A DNA stretch of 6,606 nucleotides, from positions 1 to 6,606 of the forward strand of contig JAITKL010000002.1 in assembly GCA_031278405.1 (NCBI GenBank), in the 5' to 3' direction. Both the position numbers and the translations under genes were made by a program. How positions within the stretch are numbered: position 1 is the first letter of the stretch; every line of letters begins with the position of its first letter. Shown here in pieces: positions 1 to 6,606 of this stretch. Source of the DNA: Endomicrobium sp. (GTDB lineage: Bacteria > Elusimicrobiota > Endomicrobiia > Endomicrobiales > Endomicrobiaceae). The notes under the pieces are model-generated. The model ran no database searches and had not been told where the DNA came from. It saw only the letters and a program-made list of their open reading frames with translations.

Positions 1-528
1 ATGAATTTAGTTTTAACAGGTTTTATGGGTGTCGGAAAATCTATTACCGGGAAGCTTCTTTCAGAAGAACTCCACAGAGCTTTTTTTGATACTGACGCTT
101 TGATAGAAAAAAAAATAGAGCTTTCAATAAGCATGATTTTTGAAAAGTTTGGCGAAAAAGAGTTTAGACAGACGGAATCAGAAATTATAAGGACTTTATC
201 GCGACAAGGACATCCCTCTGTAATATCTTGCGGAGGAGGGTCTGTTCTTAATCCGTTAAATATTAAACTTTTAGGAAATAAGGGAATAATGATAAATCTT
301 TACGCTTCGCCCGAAGTGATATATGACAGAATCAAATCTGATTCAACAAGACCGCTCTTAAAGCACAAAAATCCTTTAGATGAAATAAAAAGACTTTTAG
401 AATTAAGAAAAGAAGTATATTCAGGTTGTGATTATGCCTTTAATACTGATGGATTAACGCCGAGACAAGTTGTAAATAATATTTTAAACTCTCTAATACC
501 ACCGCTGTTAGTCAGTTTACAAAGCTAA
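1..528 (+). CDS. aroK: Shikimate kinase
   Basis: Predicted cytoplasmic enzyme that phosphorylates shikimate with ATP to shikimate 3-phosphate, the fifth step of the chorismate (aromatic amino acid) pathway. The 175-residue length is normal for the family. Visible motifs: P-loop GFMGVGKS at residues 7-14; DTD at 30-32, whose second Asp normally binds shikimate; GEKEFRQTE at 51-59 with the substrate-binding Arg56; the glycine-rich CGGG at 77-80; the lid RPLL with Arg117; and LRKEVY at 136-141 with Arg137. The start is the first base of the window, and 'MNLVLTGFMG' matches the usual N-terminus, so the ATG is probably real although its ribosome site is out of view. Oddity: the residue after GKS is Ile rather than the usual Thr/Ser, with Thr one place later. 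The gene looks intact. A 64-bp gap separates it from the next gene. Confidence 0.95.
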   Translation: MNLVLTGFMGVGKSITGKLLSEELHRAFFDTDALIEKKIELSISMIFEKFGEKEFRQTESEIIRTLSRQGHPSVISCGGGSVLNPLNIKLLGNKGIMINLYASPEVIYDRIKSDSTRPLLKHKNPLDEIKRLLELRKEVYSGCDYAFNTDGLTPRQVVNNILNSLIPPLLVSLQS

Positions 529-562
529 AAATTGATTTTAGACGTTGTGTTGCGTGAGTTAT

Positions 563-568
563 TATAAT
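563..568 (+). promoter_or_regulatory. Candidate -10 box upstream of the barrel gene
   Basis: A perfect TATAAT lies 25 bases before the ATG at 593. No convincing -35 hexamer is found at 16-18 bp; the nearest weak match, TTAGAC at 538-543, would need a 19-bp spacer. In such AT-rich DNA a lone TATAAT can be chance, so this is only a candidate for separate transcription of the downstream gene. Confidence 0.3.
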
Positions 569-592
569 TAGACAAGCTGAGAGGAGATATAA

Positions 593-1300
593 ATGTTGAA
601 GAAAATATTAGGGTCGTTTGCTGCGGTCTTATGTTGTGTTTCTTTTCTTTATGCCAGCAAAACATATGTGCTTGATACGCCTACTACGGGCATATTAAGT
701 TACGGTTCGTACAGCGCTGACTTCAGGTTTTTCTCATGCGGAAATGTAATTTCAGAGATTAATTTTGGCATTTTCAAGACCTTAGATTTAGGGGTATCTT
801 GGGAATTAGATAAGTTTATAGGAAATAAAAACATAAAAGCAGTCGTTCCAGCTCTCCATGTAAAACTTAGACTTTATGGAGGAAGTATGACCCTGCCAGG
901 ATTTGCCTTAGGCTATGATGGGCAGGGAGCTTTTATAAATGGAGATGATGACGGCGAATATATGCAAAGATGCAAAGGATTGTACTTTGTTTCAGGTAGG
1001 GAATTTTTCATTGAAGGGTTGATGTTTAACTTAGGTATTAACGTGAACGATTTTTCTAAACCAAAAATTTATTGGTTTTCAAACGCAACAGTGCCTTTAT
1101 ATAAAGAATTTATATCTTTTATGCTTGAGTATGACAATGCGAACTATTTCCCAGATGCAAGACTTAACTGTGGTTTAAGGTTTTCCCTGACAGAATATTT
1201 AGATATAGATTGCATTGTAAAAGATTGTTGGAGGAAAAAGGGTGCAGGAAAAGTTTCAAATGAAAGAGGACTGAGGGTAAGTTATTTAGGTAAATTTTAG
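593..1300 (+). CDS. Predicted outer-membrane beta-barrel protein, function unknown
   Basis: A 235-residue protein that I cannot assign to a named family. Residues 1-21 look like a Sec signal peptide: Lys3-Lys4, a hydrophobic core and probable cleavage after LYA. Cys14-Cys15 do not sit in a proper lipobox, so a lipoprotein is less likely. The mature part is rich in aromatic and glycine residues in alternating short strands, for example around 40-70, 83-95 and 165-215. It ends in ...SYLGKF, and a C-terminal Phe is typical of barrels inserted by the BAM machinery. A conserved-looking core PGFALGYDGQG (102-112) and KGLYFV (128-133) resembles small barrel proteins in which such a 'PG..G.D.QG' loop recurs; this is remembered resemblance, not a search. 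The start is supported by GAGGAG at 581-586, six bases before the ATG. It lies between aroK and accA with no obvious functional link to either. Likely location is the outer membrane; role unknown. Confidence 0.75.
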   Translation: MLKKILGSFAAVLCCVSFLYASKTYVLDTPTTGILSYGSYSADFRFFSCGNVISEINFGIFKTLDLGVSWELDKFIGNKNIKAVVPALHVKLRLYGGSMTLPGFALGYDGQGAFINGDDDGEYMQRCKGLYFVSGREFFIEGLMFNLGINVNDFSKPKIYWFSNATVPLYKEFISFMLEYDNANYFPDARLNCGLRFSLTEYLDIDCIVKDCWRKKGAGKVSNERGLRVSYLGKF

Positions 1301-1336
1301 CAGGAATACTTGTATAGTTTTAAAGAAAGAGGGTAA

Positions 1337-2329
1337 ATGGATATAACTTTTGATTTTGAACAGCCTATAGTGGAAATTGATAAAAGAATTAAAGAATTAA
1401 AAAAATCTACCCAGGAACAGAACATAGAGTTGTCGGAACAGATTAAAGATCTTGAGAAAACAAGAGACGAGTTGAAACAAAAAATTTATGGCTCGTTGTC
1501 GTCATGGCAGCGCATACAAATTGCTAGACACCCACAAAGACCTTATTTTAAAGACTATATAAAACTTATTTTTGAAAATTTTGTTGAACTTCATGGCGAT
1601 AGATGTTTTGGCGACGATCCAGCTGTTTTATGTGGAATAGCCGAGCTTGACAAGAAACCAGTAGCCGTAATCGGGCATCAAAAAGGTAGAACTCTTGAAG
1701 AAAACTTAGACAGAAATTTTGGTATGGCTCACCCTGAAGGTTATAGAAAAGCTATGAGAATAATGAGTCTTGCCGAAAAGTTTAATCACCCTATAATAAC
1801 ATTTATAGATACTCCAGGAGCTTATCCCGGAATTACCGCTGAAGAAAGAGGACAAGCTGAAGCTATTGCAACAAATTTAAAAGAAATGTCCAACATAAAA
1901 GTTCCTATTATAACAGTTGTTATCGGTGAAGGTGGTTCAGGCGGTGCTTTAGGGATAGGAGTTTCAAACAAGGTGTTGTGCTTAGAAAATTCTTATTATT
2001 CTGTTATATCGCCTGAAGGCTGTGCCGCTATACTTTTCAGAGACGGTTCAAAAGTTGCAGACGCGGCAGAGGCTTTAAAACTTACCCCAAAAGATTTGCT
2101 TAAACTAAAAGTTATAGATGAAATAATAAAAGAACATCTTGGCGGAGCGCATTACAATTATGATAAGACTGCTGCAAATATAAAGACAGTTTTAAGCAAA
2201 TATCTCCATGCTTACAATGGAATGAGTAGCAAAAAAGTTGTTCAGGAAAGATATTTAAGATTTAGAAATTTAGGAATTTATAAAGAAGCTTTGTCTAAGA
2301 AAAATAATAAAAAGATGAAGAAAAAATAG
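1337..2329 (+). CDS. accA: Acetyl-CoA carboxylase carboxyltransferase subunit alpha
   Basis: Alpha half of the carboxyltransferase of acetyl-CoA carboxylase. With AccD it moves the carboxyl group from carboxybiotin on AccB to acetyl-CoA, making malonyl-CoA for fatty-acid synthesis in the cytoplasm. The 330-residue length is close to the usual ~320. Family signatures in order: [12 protein letters not shown] at 7-18, a predicted coiled coil to about residue 50, RHPQRPY at 64-70, ELHGDR at 84-89, GHQKGR at 113-118, [13 protein letters not shown] at 127-139, [10 protein letters not shown] at 156-165, [10 protein letters not shown] at 197-206 (oxyanion/CoA-site glycines) and [12 protein letters not shown] at 222-233. 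The C-terminus is a lysine-rich tail. The ATG follows an AGAGGG site at 1328-1333 with a short 3-base gap. No accD is visible here. Only 9 bases separate it from fba, so the two are probably co-transcribed. Confidence 0.97.
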   Translation: MDITFDFEQPIVEIDKRIKELKKSTQEQNIELSEQIKDLEKTRDELKQKIYGSLSSWQRIQIARHPQRPYFKDYIKLIFENFVELHGDRCFGDDPAVLCGIAELDKKPVAVIGHQKGRTLEENLDRNFGMAHPEGYRKAMRIMSLAEKFNHPIITFIDTPGAYPGITAEERGQAEAIATNLKEMSNIKVPIITVVIGEGGSGGALGIGVSNKVLCLENSYYSVISPEGCAAILFRDGSKVADAAEALKLTPKDLLKLKVIDEIIKEHLGGAHYNYDKTAANIKTVLSKYLHAYNGMSSKKVVQERYLRFRNLGIYKEALSKKNNKKMKKK

Positions 2330-2333
2330 GAGG
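2327..2333 (+). promoter_or_regulatory. fba ribosome binding site overlapping the accA stop
   Basis: TAGGAGG serves two roles: its TAG is the accA stop codon and its GGAGG is a strong Shine-Dalgarno five bases before the fba ATG at 2339. This favours translational coupling of accA and fba and fixes the fba start. Confidence 0.8.
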
Positions 2334-2338
2334 ATTAC

Positions 2339-3334
2339 ATGGCATTGGTGCCAGCAAAACAAATTTTAGAAGAAGCGCAAAAAAAAGGTTACGGAGTAGG
2401 AGCTTACAACGTCAATAACATGGAGCAGATTCAGGCTATTATGGCTGCTGCAAAAGAGACTCAGTCTCCAGTAATTATTCAAGCCAGCAGAGGCGCTTTG
2501 AAATATTCCAACTTTACTTATTTGGGGTATTTAATGAAAGCTGCTGTTATTGAAAATCCTGATATTCCAGTAGCTATGCATTTAGATCATGGCAACTCTT
2601 TGGAATCTGCTATAAAGGCGATAGACTTAGGTTTTTCATCTGTTATGATAGACGGATCTTTAATGGAAGATGGTAAAACTGCTTCCACTTATGATTATAA
2701 TGTAAAAGTTACCCGTTCTGTTGTTGAATACGCCCATACCAGAGGCGTTTCAGTTGAAGCAGAAATAGGAACTCTTGGTGGACTTGAAGATAGTGTTGGT
2801 TCAGGCAAAATTCATTTGACTGATCCCAACGAAGCAAAGAAATTTGTAGATGAAACAGACGTTGATTCTTTAGCTATAGCTATAGGAACTTCGCACGGTG
2901 CTTATAAATTTAAAGGAGTGACAAATCTTGCCTTTGATGTTTTGAAAAAAATAAGAGGGTTGATAGATATTCCTATTGTATTGCACGGTGCTTCTTCGGT
3001 TCCTAAAGAATTGATTAACGAAGTAAACAAATATGGCGGAAAAATAGAGGGAGCAATTGGTGTGTCTATGGCTAGCCTTCAAGAAGCGATTAAACTTGGC
3101 ATATCAAAAATTAATGTTGATACTGATGGAAGACTTGCTATTACGGCTGCAATAAGAAAAGTATTTGCGGAAACTCCTGAGAAGTTTGACCCAAGAGATT
3201 ATATGGGACATGCAAGAACAGCTCTTACAAATCTTATAATTTCAAGAATGAAAGATTTTGGAACTGTGGGGCATGCAAAAGATTATGCTCCTAAGATTCT
3301 TGAAGATATGAAAAAACAATATATTTCCAAATAA
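2339..3334 (+). CDS. fba: Class II fructose-bisphosphate aldolase
   Basis: Zinc-dependent aldolase that reversibly cleaves fructose 1,6-bisphosphate into dihydroxyacetone phosphate and glyceraldehyde 3-phosphate, a central cytoplasmic step of glycolysis and gluconeogenesis. Visible motifs: GAYNVNNMEQ at 21-30; HLDHGN at 81-86, with catalytic Asp83 and zinc ligand His84; VEAEIGTLGG at 139-148; AIGTSHGAYK at 181-190, with zinc ligand His186; VLHGASSVP at 214-222, with zinc ligand His216; and KINVDTDGR at 257-265, which binds substrate phosphate and hydroxyls. The 331 residues are within the class II range, and all catalytic residues are present. Agarose/tagatose-bisphosphate aldolases share the fold, but the motif set and full length fit fructose-bisphosphate aldolase best. 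It is the second gene of a likely accA-fba unit. Confidence 0.95.
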   Translation: MALVPAKQILEEAQKKGYGVGAYNVNNMEQIQAIMAAAKETQSPVIIQASRGALKYSNFTYLGYLMKAAVIENPDIPVAMHLDHGNSLESAIKAIDLGFSSVMIDGSLMEDGKTASTYDYNVKVTRSVVEYAHTRGVSVEAEIGTLGGLEDSVGSGKIHLTDPNEAKKFVDETDVDSLAIAIGTSHGAYKFKGVTNLAFDVLKKIRGLIDIPIVLHGASSVPKELINEVNKYGGKIEGAIGVSMASLQEAIKLGISKINVDTDGRLAITAAIRKVFAETPEKFDPRDYMGHARTALTNLIISRMKDFGTVGHAKDYAPKILEDMKKQYISK

Positions 3335-3390
3335 TTTTAGTTTTTTGTTTAGCTTTGTGATTGCAAAAACGTAAGAAATATCTTTTAAAT

Positions 3391-3419
3391 TTGACTTTGA
3401 AAAAATATTCAGTTACTAT
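3391..3419 (+). promoter_or_regulatory. Sigma70-type promoter for the small membrane protein gene
   Basis: TTGACT at 3391-3396 (5 of 6 to consensus) and TACTAT at 3414-3419 (5 of 6 to TATAAT) are separated by the ideal 17 bp. Transcription would start near 3426, leaving a leader of about 45 bases before the ATG at 3471. This suggests the small gene is transcribed separately from accA-fba. It is prediction from sequence only. Confidence 0.6.
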
Positions 3420-3431
3420 TTTATTGCAAAA

Positions 3432-3441
3432 CAATCGATTG
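3432..3441. promoter_or_regulatory. 10-bp palindrome CAATCGATTG, possible operator
   Basis: A perfect inverted repeat lies about 6-15 bases downstream of the predicted transcription start, where a repressor could block elongation or initiation. The motif ATTGCAAAAAC/ATTGCAAAAC occurs twice nearby (about 3360-3370 and 3423-3432), the second copy abutting the palindrome. The sequence is short and AT-rich, so chance is possible. Confidence 0.3.
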
Positions 3442-3457
3442 ATTAGAATAGAAAATA

Positions 3458-3464
3458 AAGGAGG
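3458..3464 (+). promoter_or_regulatory. Strong ribosome binding site that sets the start at 3471
   Basis: AAGGAGG is a near-perfect Shine-Dalgarno sequence six bases before the ATG at 3471. A TTG at 3465 in the same frame directly abuts this site, too close to be used, so ATG 3471 is the better start. Confidence 0.8.
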
Positions 3465-3470
3465 TTGCAA

Positions 3471-3761
3471 ATGTCCCTTTACAATGTGAAAGAAGTTCAA
3501 GTAGCTTCACTTCTTAAAGTATTACCTGTTGTTTTCGCAATTTTAGGATCTCTTATAGGTTTGGTTCCGTTCTTCTTTTCCCCAACCAATTTGGCTGCCG
3601 GTCTTGGTTTTAGCGCAAAGTTGTTGTCTTGGGTTATATTTGTAGTGCTTCACACAGTTATAATGGTGGTAGTATCGCTTGTTGTAGCATGGTTTTATAA
3701 TTTTGTAGCTTCAAAATTGAACACTGGTGTTGTAATATCTCTTGAGCCTAAAGATAAATAG
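3471..3761 (+). CDS. Small membrane protein with two predicted helices
   Basis: A 96-residue protein of unknown function. The N-terminus (1-16) is polar. Hydrophobic segments at about 17-37 and 53-78 are each long enough to cross the inner membrane; they are joined by a loop with Pro38, Asn40 and several Gly. The C-terminal part WFYNFVASKLNTGVVISLE (74-92) resembles the 'YN.VA...GG+.+.+E' ending of a widespread class of small transmembrane proteins (DUF3566-like); I recall this resemblance and did not search it. The tail EPKDK is charged. Both ends would lie on the same side of the membrane. The gene has its own good promoter and an excellent ribosome site, suggesting real and possibly abundant expression. 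It is the last intact gene before the pseudogene block. Confidence 0.75.
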   Translation: MSLYNVKEVQVASLLKVLPVVFAILGSLIGLVPFFFSPTNLAAGLGFSAKLLSWVIFVVLHTVIMVVVSLVVAWFYNFVASKLNTGVVISLEPKDK

Positions 3762-3776
3762 TGGAATTTTTCAGGC

Positions 3777-3816
3777 TAGGTCTATCAAGGATAGATTTGC
3801 TGTCAGAGTAATCTGA
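3777..3816 (+). terminator. Two small hairpins after the small membrane protein gene
   Basis: TCTATC-AAG-GATAGA (3781-3795) is a perfect 6-bp stem that can be lengthened by G-T pairs back to about 3777. TCAGA-GTAA-TCTGA (3803-3816) is a 5-bp stem with a tetraloop, followed by ATTTT. They sit 16-55 bases past the stop codon, where a terminator is expected, but the stems are short and the T run is weak. Confidence 0.3.
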
Positions 3817-3887
3817 ATTTTAAGTTTATAAAATGAATTTGGGAATTAAATTTATTTTTTGTCAGTTTTTATTTAGCGAAATGTTTT

Positions 3888-4306
3888 ATAGTAGAAACAA
3901 AAGTTATTGTGGGTGACGATGAAGAAAATTTAAAAAGTTTGGTAAAAATCTTCTTAAAAGCGAAGGAAGATTTTATGGTTGTCACATGTAAAGATACTGA
4001 TGAAGGATATGGGAGGATGTTAAATCTAAAACAGATCTTGCAATTGCAGATATTTATATGCCTACGATATGCGGAATAGAATTTTGTAGAACAATAAGAT
4101 AAACTCCTGCTTTAAAAATATTTCTATCATATCATAATGCTTACAGTGTAATCTAACGAAACTAAATAAAGTTATAGGACTTTGATTCTGCCACTGATGA
4201 TTATTTAACGAAACCTTTCAGCTCAGCAATAGATAGAGAACTGGCTTATAGAGTTAAGGTTTTGCTTATCCTAACCTTAAATGTACCTCTTCTACAAAGT
4301 CTTTAG
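3888..4306 (+). pseudogene. Decayed response-regulator receiver domain
   Basis: Remnant of a two-component response regulator. Pieces of the receiver domain read in order: VETKVIVGDDEEN (from 3891) with the acidic pocket DDE; DLAIADIYMP with the phospho-acceptor Asp codon at 4049-4051; KVIGL (about 4165-4179) in a second frame; and DDYLTKPFSS (from 4196) with the conserved Lys, ending RELAYRVKVLL and TAG at 4304. Lesions: a frameshift near 4010-4022, an in-frame TAA at 4100 where RQTPAL would be expected (CAA to TAA), further stops at 4154 and after, a frameshift near 4180, and no start codon. ATA at 3888 sits where an ATG would fit, which suggests a lost start. No output domain is recognisable after the receiver, so the gene was either a stand-alone receiver or has lost its C-terminus. 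Not functional as read. Confidence 0.85.
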
Positions 4307-4341
4307 TTTTTAATTATTTTTTATACTAAGTTCTTCATATA

Positions 4342-4977
4342 ATGTTTTTTAAATTCTCAAATTTTTCATAAAATTAGTTAGAAAAGAAAGGTAGAGTTAA
4401 AAAAGTAGCTTTTCCTCTAATTTAGCCTATAAATACCTCATAGATTTGCCAATAAGCTTTGAAAATAAATTTTATTTTATGACAAGGTTTGTTTTCATAT
4501 AATAAGCAGGTTTGTAGATGGAATAGAAATCCACACTGGTGCGGTAATTAGGAAGAAGATTTTGTGATGGGTGATAATTAGGCGAGGCCGCAGAAATATA
4601 CAATGTTGTTCTAAATAAAGACATTCTTTTAGACGGAGCAACTTTGGAAAAGAGAAAACATCCTAAACTATTGGCGATAATGTGATATTAGGTTCAAATG
4701 CCATACTTTTAGGAGTCATAAATTATAGATAAAGCAAGTGCCATACATAGTTGTAGTTTCTGTAAGTTGCGCACGATGTGCCTGCAAATGCCACTGTTAT
4801 TTGGAATTTTCCTGTTAGGGACAACATAAGTCCTTGACAAAGTAAATAAGCTTGAGAATGCAGAATTGCCAGCCCAATTTCTGAAGCTATGAAATTTGTT
4901 TTGGAAGAACAGAAAAATAGCTGACTGATAGGATTAGAATTCTTAAAGAAGAAATAAAGTCCATTTCAAATAAATAA
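4342..4977 (+). pseudogene. cysE: Decayed serine O-acetyltransferase
   Basis: Remnant of the enzyme that makes O-acetylserine from serine and acetyl-CoA for cysteine synthesis. Fragments in the family order: HRFANKL (4439-4459); ISRFVDGIEIHTGAVI (about 4502-4549), the hexapeptide-repeat entry; VIIGEAAEIYNVVL (from 4571, if one extra A at 4580 is skipped); EKRKHP; TIGDNVILGSNAILLG (about 4669-4716); DVPANATVI (4775-4801); then DKVNKLENAELP, ISEAMKFVLEEQK and RIRILKEEIKSISNK ending at TAA 4975-4977. At least seven frame changes or stops separate them. Two of the insertions share the context ATT[A]GG (4550 and 4580). The stretch that should hold the catalytic-His motif (DHG, about 4560-4570) is shortened and lost. 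The N-terminus is too eroded to place; ATG 4342 is the earliest plausible start. Confidence 0.82.
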
Positions 4978-5018
4978 AAATAAATAATACATCAACACTT
5001 ATCACGGTTTTATCAGAT

Positions 5019-5023
5019 GGAGG
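5019..5023 (+). promoter_or_regulatory. clpB ribosome binding site
   Basis: GGAGG six bases before ATG 5030 sets the clpB start. An ATG at 5016-5019 overlaps this site but is out of frame. No CIRCE inverted repeat and no clear sigma70 or heat-shock promoter is visible in 4978-5018, so the clpB promoter is unplaced and may lie inside the decayed cysE. Confidence 0.7.
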
Positions 5024-5029
5024 GAGCCT

Positions 5030-6606
5030 ATGAATCTTTCTAAGTTTACGATTAAATCCCAAGAGGCGTTGGCAGATGCACAAAATATAGCGTCTGAGTA
5101 CGGTAATCAAGAAATTGTCGCTGAACACATTTTGTACGCTTTAGTTAAGCAGCAAGATGGCATAGTTGGTGCAATTATAAAGAAAAGTGCTGCTACTGGT
5201 CAGGAAAATATACTGTTTTCAAAAATATCAAAAGATTTGGTTTCCGAGATAGAAAAAAAAGTAAAAGTTTCAGGTGGAAACGTATATCTTTCTCAAGGGC
5301 TTATAAAGATTTTAAATAATTCCGAAAAGTTGGCGAAAAATTTGAAAGATGATTACGTTTCTACAGAGCATATACTTATCGCAATAGCCGAGGAATCTTC
5401 AGAAACAGCTTCAGAAATACTTAAAAAATACGGACTTACAAAAGATGTTGTTCTAAAAAACCTTGTAAGCATAAGAGGCGATCAGAGAGTGACGGACCAA
5501 AACCCCGAAGATAAATACCAAGCTTTAGAGAAATATGGCAAAGATTTAACTGACTTAGCTAAGCGAGGTAAGCTTGACCCAGTGATAGGCAGAGACGAAG
5601 AAATTCGTAGATGCGTACAGGTATTATCCAGAAGAACAAAGAACAATCCCGTAATAATCGGTGAGCCTGGAGTAGGGAAAACTGCTATAGTGGAAGGTTT
5701 GGCTCAACGCATAGTTTTAGGCGATGTTCCTGAGAGTTTGAAAGACAAAAAAATTATAGCTTTAGATTTGGGGGCTTTGATTGCAGGCGCCAAATACAGA
5801 GGAGAGTTTGAGGATAGATTAAAGGCAGTGCTTAAAGAAATTCAGGTAGCGGGTGGCAGAATAATTCTTTTTATAGACGAGATACACACGATAGTCGGAG
5901 CAGGTTCTTCCGAAGGAGCCGTTGATGCGGCGAATATGCTAAAACCTATGCTTGCTAGAGGTGAGCTAAAGCTTGTCGGTGCTACGACATTAGACGAATA
6001 TAGAAAATATATTGAAAAAGACGCGGCTTTGGAAAGGCGTTTTCAGCCTGTCTATGCGGGTGAACCGTCTGTTGAAGATACGATAACAATTCTCAGAGGA
6101 ATCAAGGAAAGATATGAAGTTCACCATGGGGTAAAAATAAAAGATTCGGCTTTGGTTGCCGCGGTAACTCTTAGTGCAAGATATATAACAGATAGATATT
6201 TACCCGACAAAGCTATAGATTTGGTTGATGAGTCTGCAAGTAAACTCAGAATAGAAATAGATTCCATGCCTACGGAGCTTGACGCTATAGAGCGCAGGAT
6301 AAGACAGCTTGAGATTGAAAAGCAGGCGGTAAAAAAAGAAAATGACACTGCGTCAAAAGAGCGTCTTGCCAACATAGAAAAAGAAACAGACAAGTTAAGT
6401 CATGATTTGGCGGGTCTGAAAGTTCATTGGGAGAAAGAGAAATCTTCAATTTCGCAAATCAGACGTTTGAAAGAAGATATTGAAAACATGAAGATTGAAG
6501 AGCAGAAAGCTGAAAGAAATGGCGACTTAAACGCTGTTGCCGAAATTCGTTATGGAAAGATCCCAAATATGCAAAAACGATTGGAAGAAGAAAACCAAAA
6601 ACTTCT
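5030..6606 (+). CDS. clpB: ATP-dependent disaggregase ClpB, 3' end outside the window
   Basis: Hexameric AAA+ chaperone that, with DnaK/DnaJ/GrpE, pulls proteins out of aggregates in the cytoplasm. The visible 525 codons are open throughout. Residues 1 to about 150 form the Clp N-domain double repeat (starts [19 protein letters not shown] and STEHIL mark the two halves). The first AAA+ domain follows: [12 protein letters not shown], Walker A GEPGVGKT at 211-218, pore loop [10 protein letters not shown], Walker B ILFIDE with Asp283-Glu284, sensor GATT at 317-320, and arginine fingers ALERRF with Arg336-Arg337. [14 protein letters not shown] (around 392-403) ends the domain. From about 405 a long charged, Glu/Lys-rich coiled coil begins, the middle domain. 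Its length and position fit ClpB rather than ClpA (no middle domain) or ClpC (short one). The second AAA+ domain is beyond the window edge. All nucleotide-site residues seen are intact, in contrast to the pseudogenes just upstream. Confidence 0.96.
   Translation, partial: MNLSKFTIKSQEALADAQNIASEYGNQEIVAEHILYALVKQQDGIVGAIIKKSAATGQENILFSKISKDLVSEIEKKVKVSGGNVYLSQGLIKILNNSEKLAKNLKDDYVSTEHILIAIAEESSETASEILKKYGLTKDVVLKNLVSIRGDQRVTDQNPEDKYQALEKYGKDLTDLAKRGKLDPVIGRDEEIRRCVQVLSRRTKNNPVIIGEPGVGKTAIVEGLAQRIVLGDVPESLKDKKIIALDLGALIAGAKYRGEFEDRLKAVLKEIQVAGGRIILFIDEIHTIVGAGSSEGAVDAANMLKPMLARGELKLVGATTLDEYRKYIEKDAALERRFQPVYAGEPSVEDTITILRGIKERYEVHHGVKIKDSALVAAVTLSARYITDRYLPDKAIDLVDESASKLRIEIDSMPTELDAIERRIRQLEIEKQAVKKENDTASKERLANIEKETDKLSHDLAGLKVHWEKEKSSISQIRRLKEDIENMKIEEQKAERNGDLNAVAEIRYGKIPNMQKRLEEENQKL

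Noticed and set aside
525..541. Inverted repeat CTAAAA-ATTGA-TTTTAG at the end of aroK, as a terminator
   Set aside because: The 6-bp stem is almost all A-T, lacks a GC core and a T tract, and includes the stop codon; probably chance in AT-rich DNA.
2870..3082. Open frame of 70 codons on the minus strand
   Set aside because: It lies wholly inside fba, antisense, with no ribosome site and a low-complexity product.
3291..3500. Open frame of 69 codons on the minus strand
   Set aside because: It overlaps the end of fba, the promoter region and the next gene start; its product has no recognisable features.
3888..4977. In-frame TAA/TAG read as amino acids (recoding) to rescue the two broken genes
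   Set aside because: Intact neighbours use TAA and TAG as normal stops, and the broken genes also need several frameshifts.
4943..5128. Open frame of 61 codons on the minus strand
   Set aside because: It is antisense to the end of the cysE remnant and the clpB start, both clearly coding or ex-coding on the + strand.
6121..6393. Open frame of 90 codons on the minus strand, Ser/Phe-rich
   Set aside because: It is antisense to clpB; the composition is the usual mirror of a Lys/Glu-rich coiled coil.
1..6606. CRISPR array, tRNA, insertion sequence, phage or defence genes
   Set aside because: No regularly spaced repeats, cloverleaf, transposase motif or terminal repeats were seen; coding content is explained by housekeeping genes and two pseudogenes.

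Overview
The window is AT-rich bacterial chromosome, and every recognisable gene lies on the + strand. Most genes are compact housekeeping genes with good Shine-Dalgarno sites, but one block of about 1.3 kb holds two badly decayed genes. A predicted outer-membrane barrel protein points to a Gram-negative-type (diderm) cell. Low GC, intact metabolism and chaperone genes, and a freshly decaying regulator and amino-acid gene together suggest a host-associated bacterium in early or mid genome reduction. An Elusimicrobia/Endomicrobium-like endosymbiont would fit, but this is an inference from style and was not tested by any search.

Layout: 1-528 shikimate kinase (aroK); 593-1300 predicted outer-membrane beta-barrel protein with a signal peptide; 1337-2329 acetyl-CoA carboxylase carboxyltransferase alpha subunit (accA); 2339-3334 class II fructose-bisphosphate aldolase (fba). 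accA and fba are tightly coupled: the fba ribosome site overlaps the accA stop codon. A 136-bp gap follows, with a good sigma70-type promoter and a 10-bp palindrome just downstream of it, leading to a 96-residue two-helix membrane protein (3471-3761).

From 3762 to 5029 there is no intact gene. About 3888-4306 is the wreck of a response-regulator receiver domain, and about 4342-4977 is the wreck of a serine O-acetyltransferase (cysE type). Both keep clear family motifs, but these are spread over different frames and interrupted by stops and small indels. At 5030 an intact clpB disaggregase gene begins and runs off the right edge after 525 codons.

The intact genes serve aromatic-compound synthesis, fatty-acid initiation, glycolysis/gluconeogenesis, the envelope and protein quality control. 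They share no single pathway. The lost genes suggest reduced signalling and possible loss of cysteine synthesis through O-acetylserine, unless another copy exists elsewhere. I found no tRNA, rRNA, CRISPR, insertion sequence, phage gene or defence system, and no candidate for a new multi-gene system. The pseudogene block and the regulated-looking small membrane protein are the points most worth a second look.
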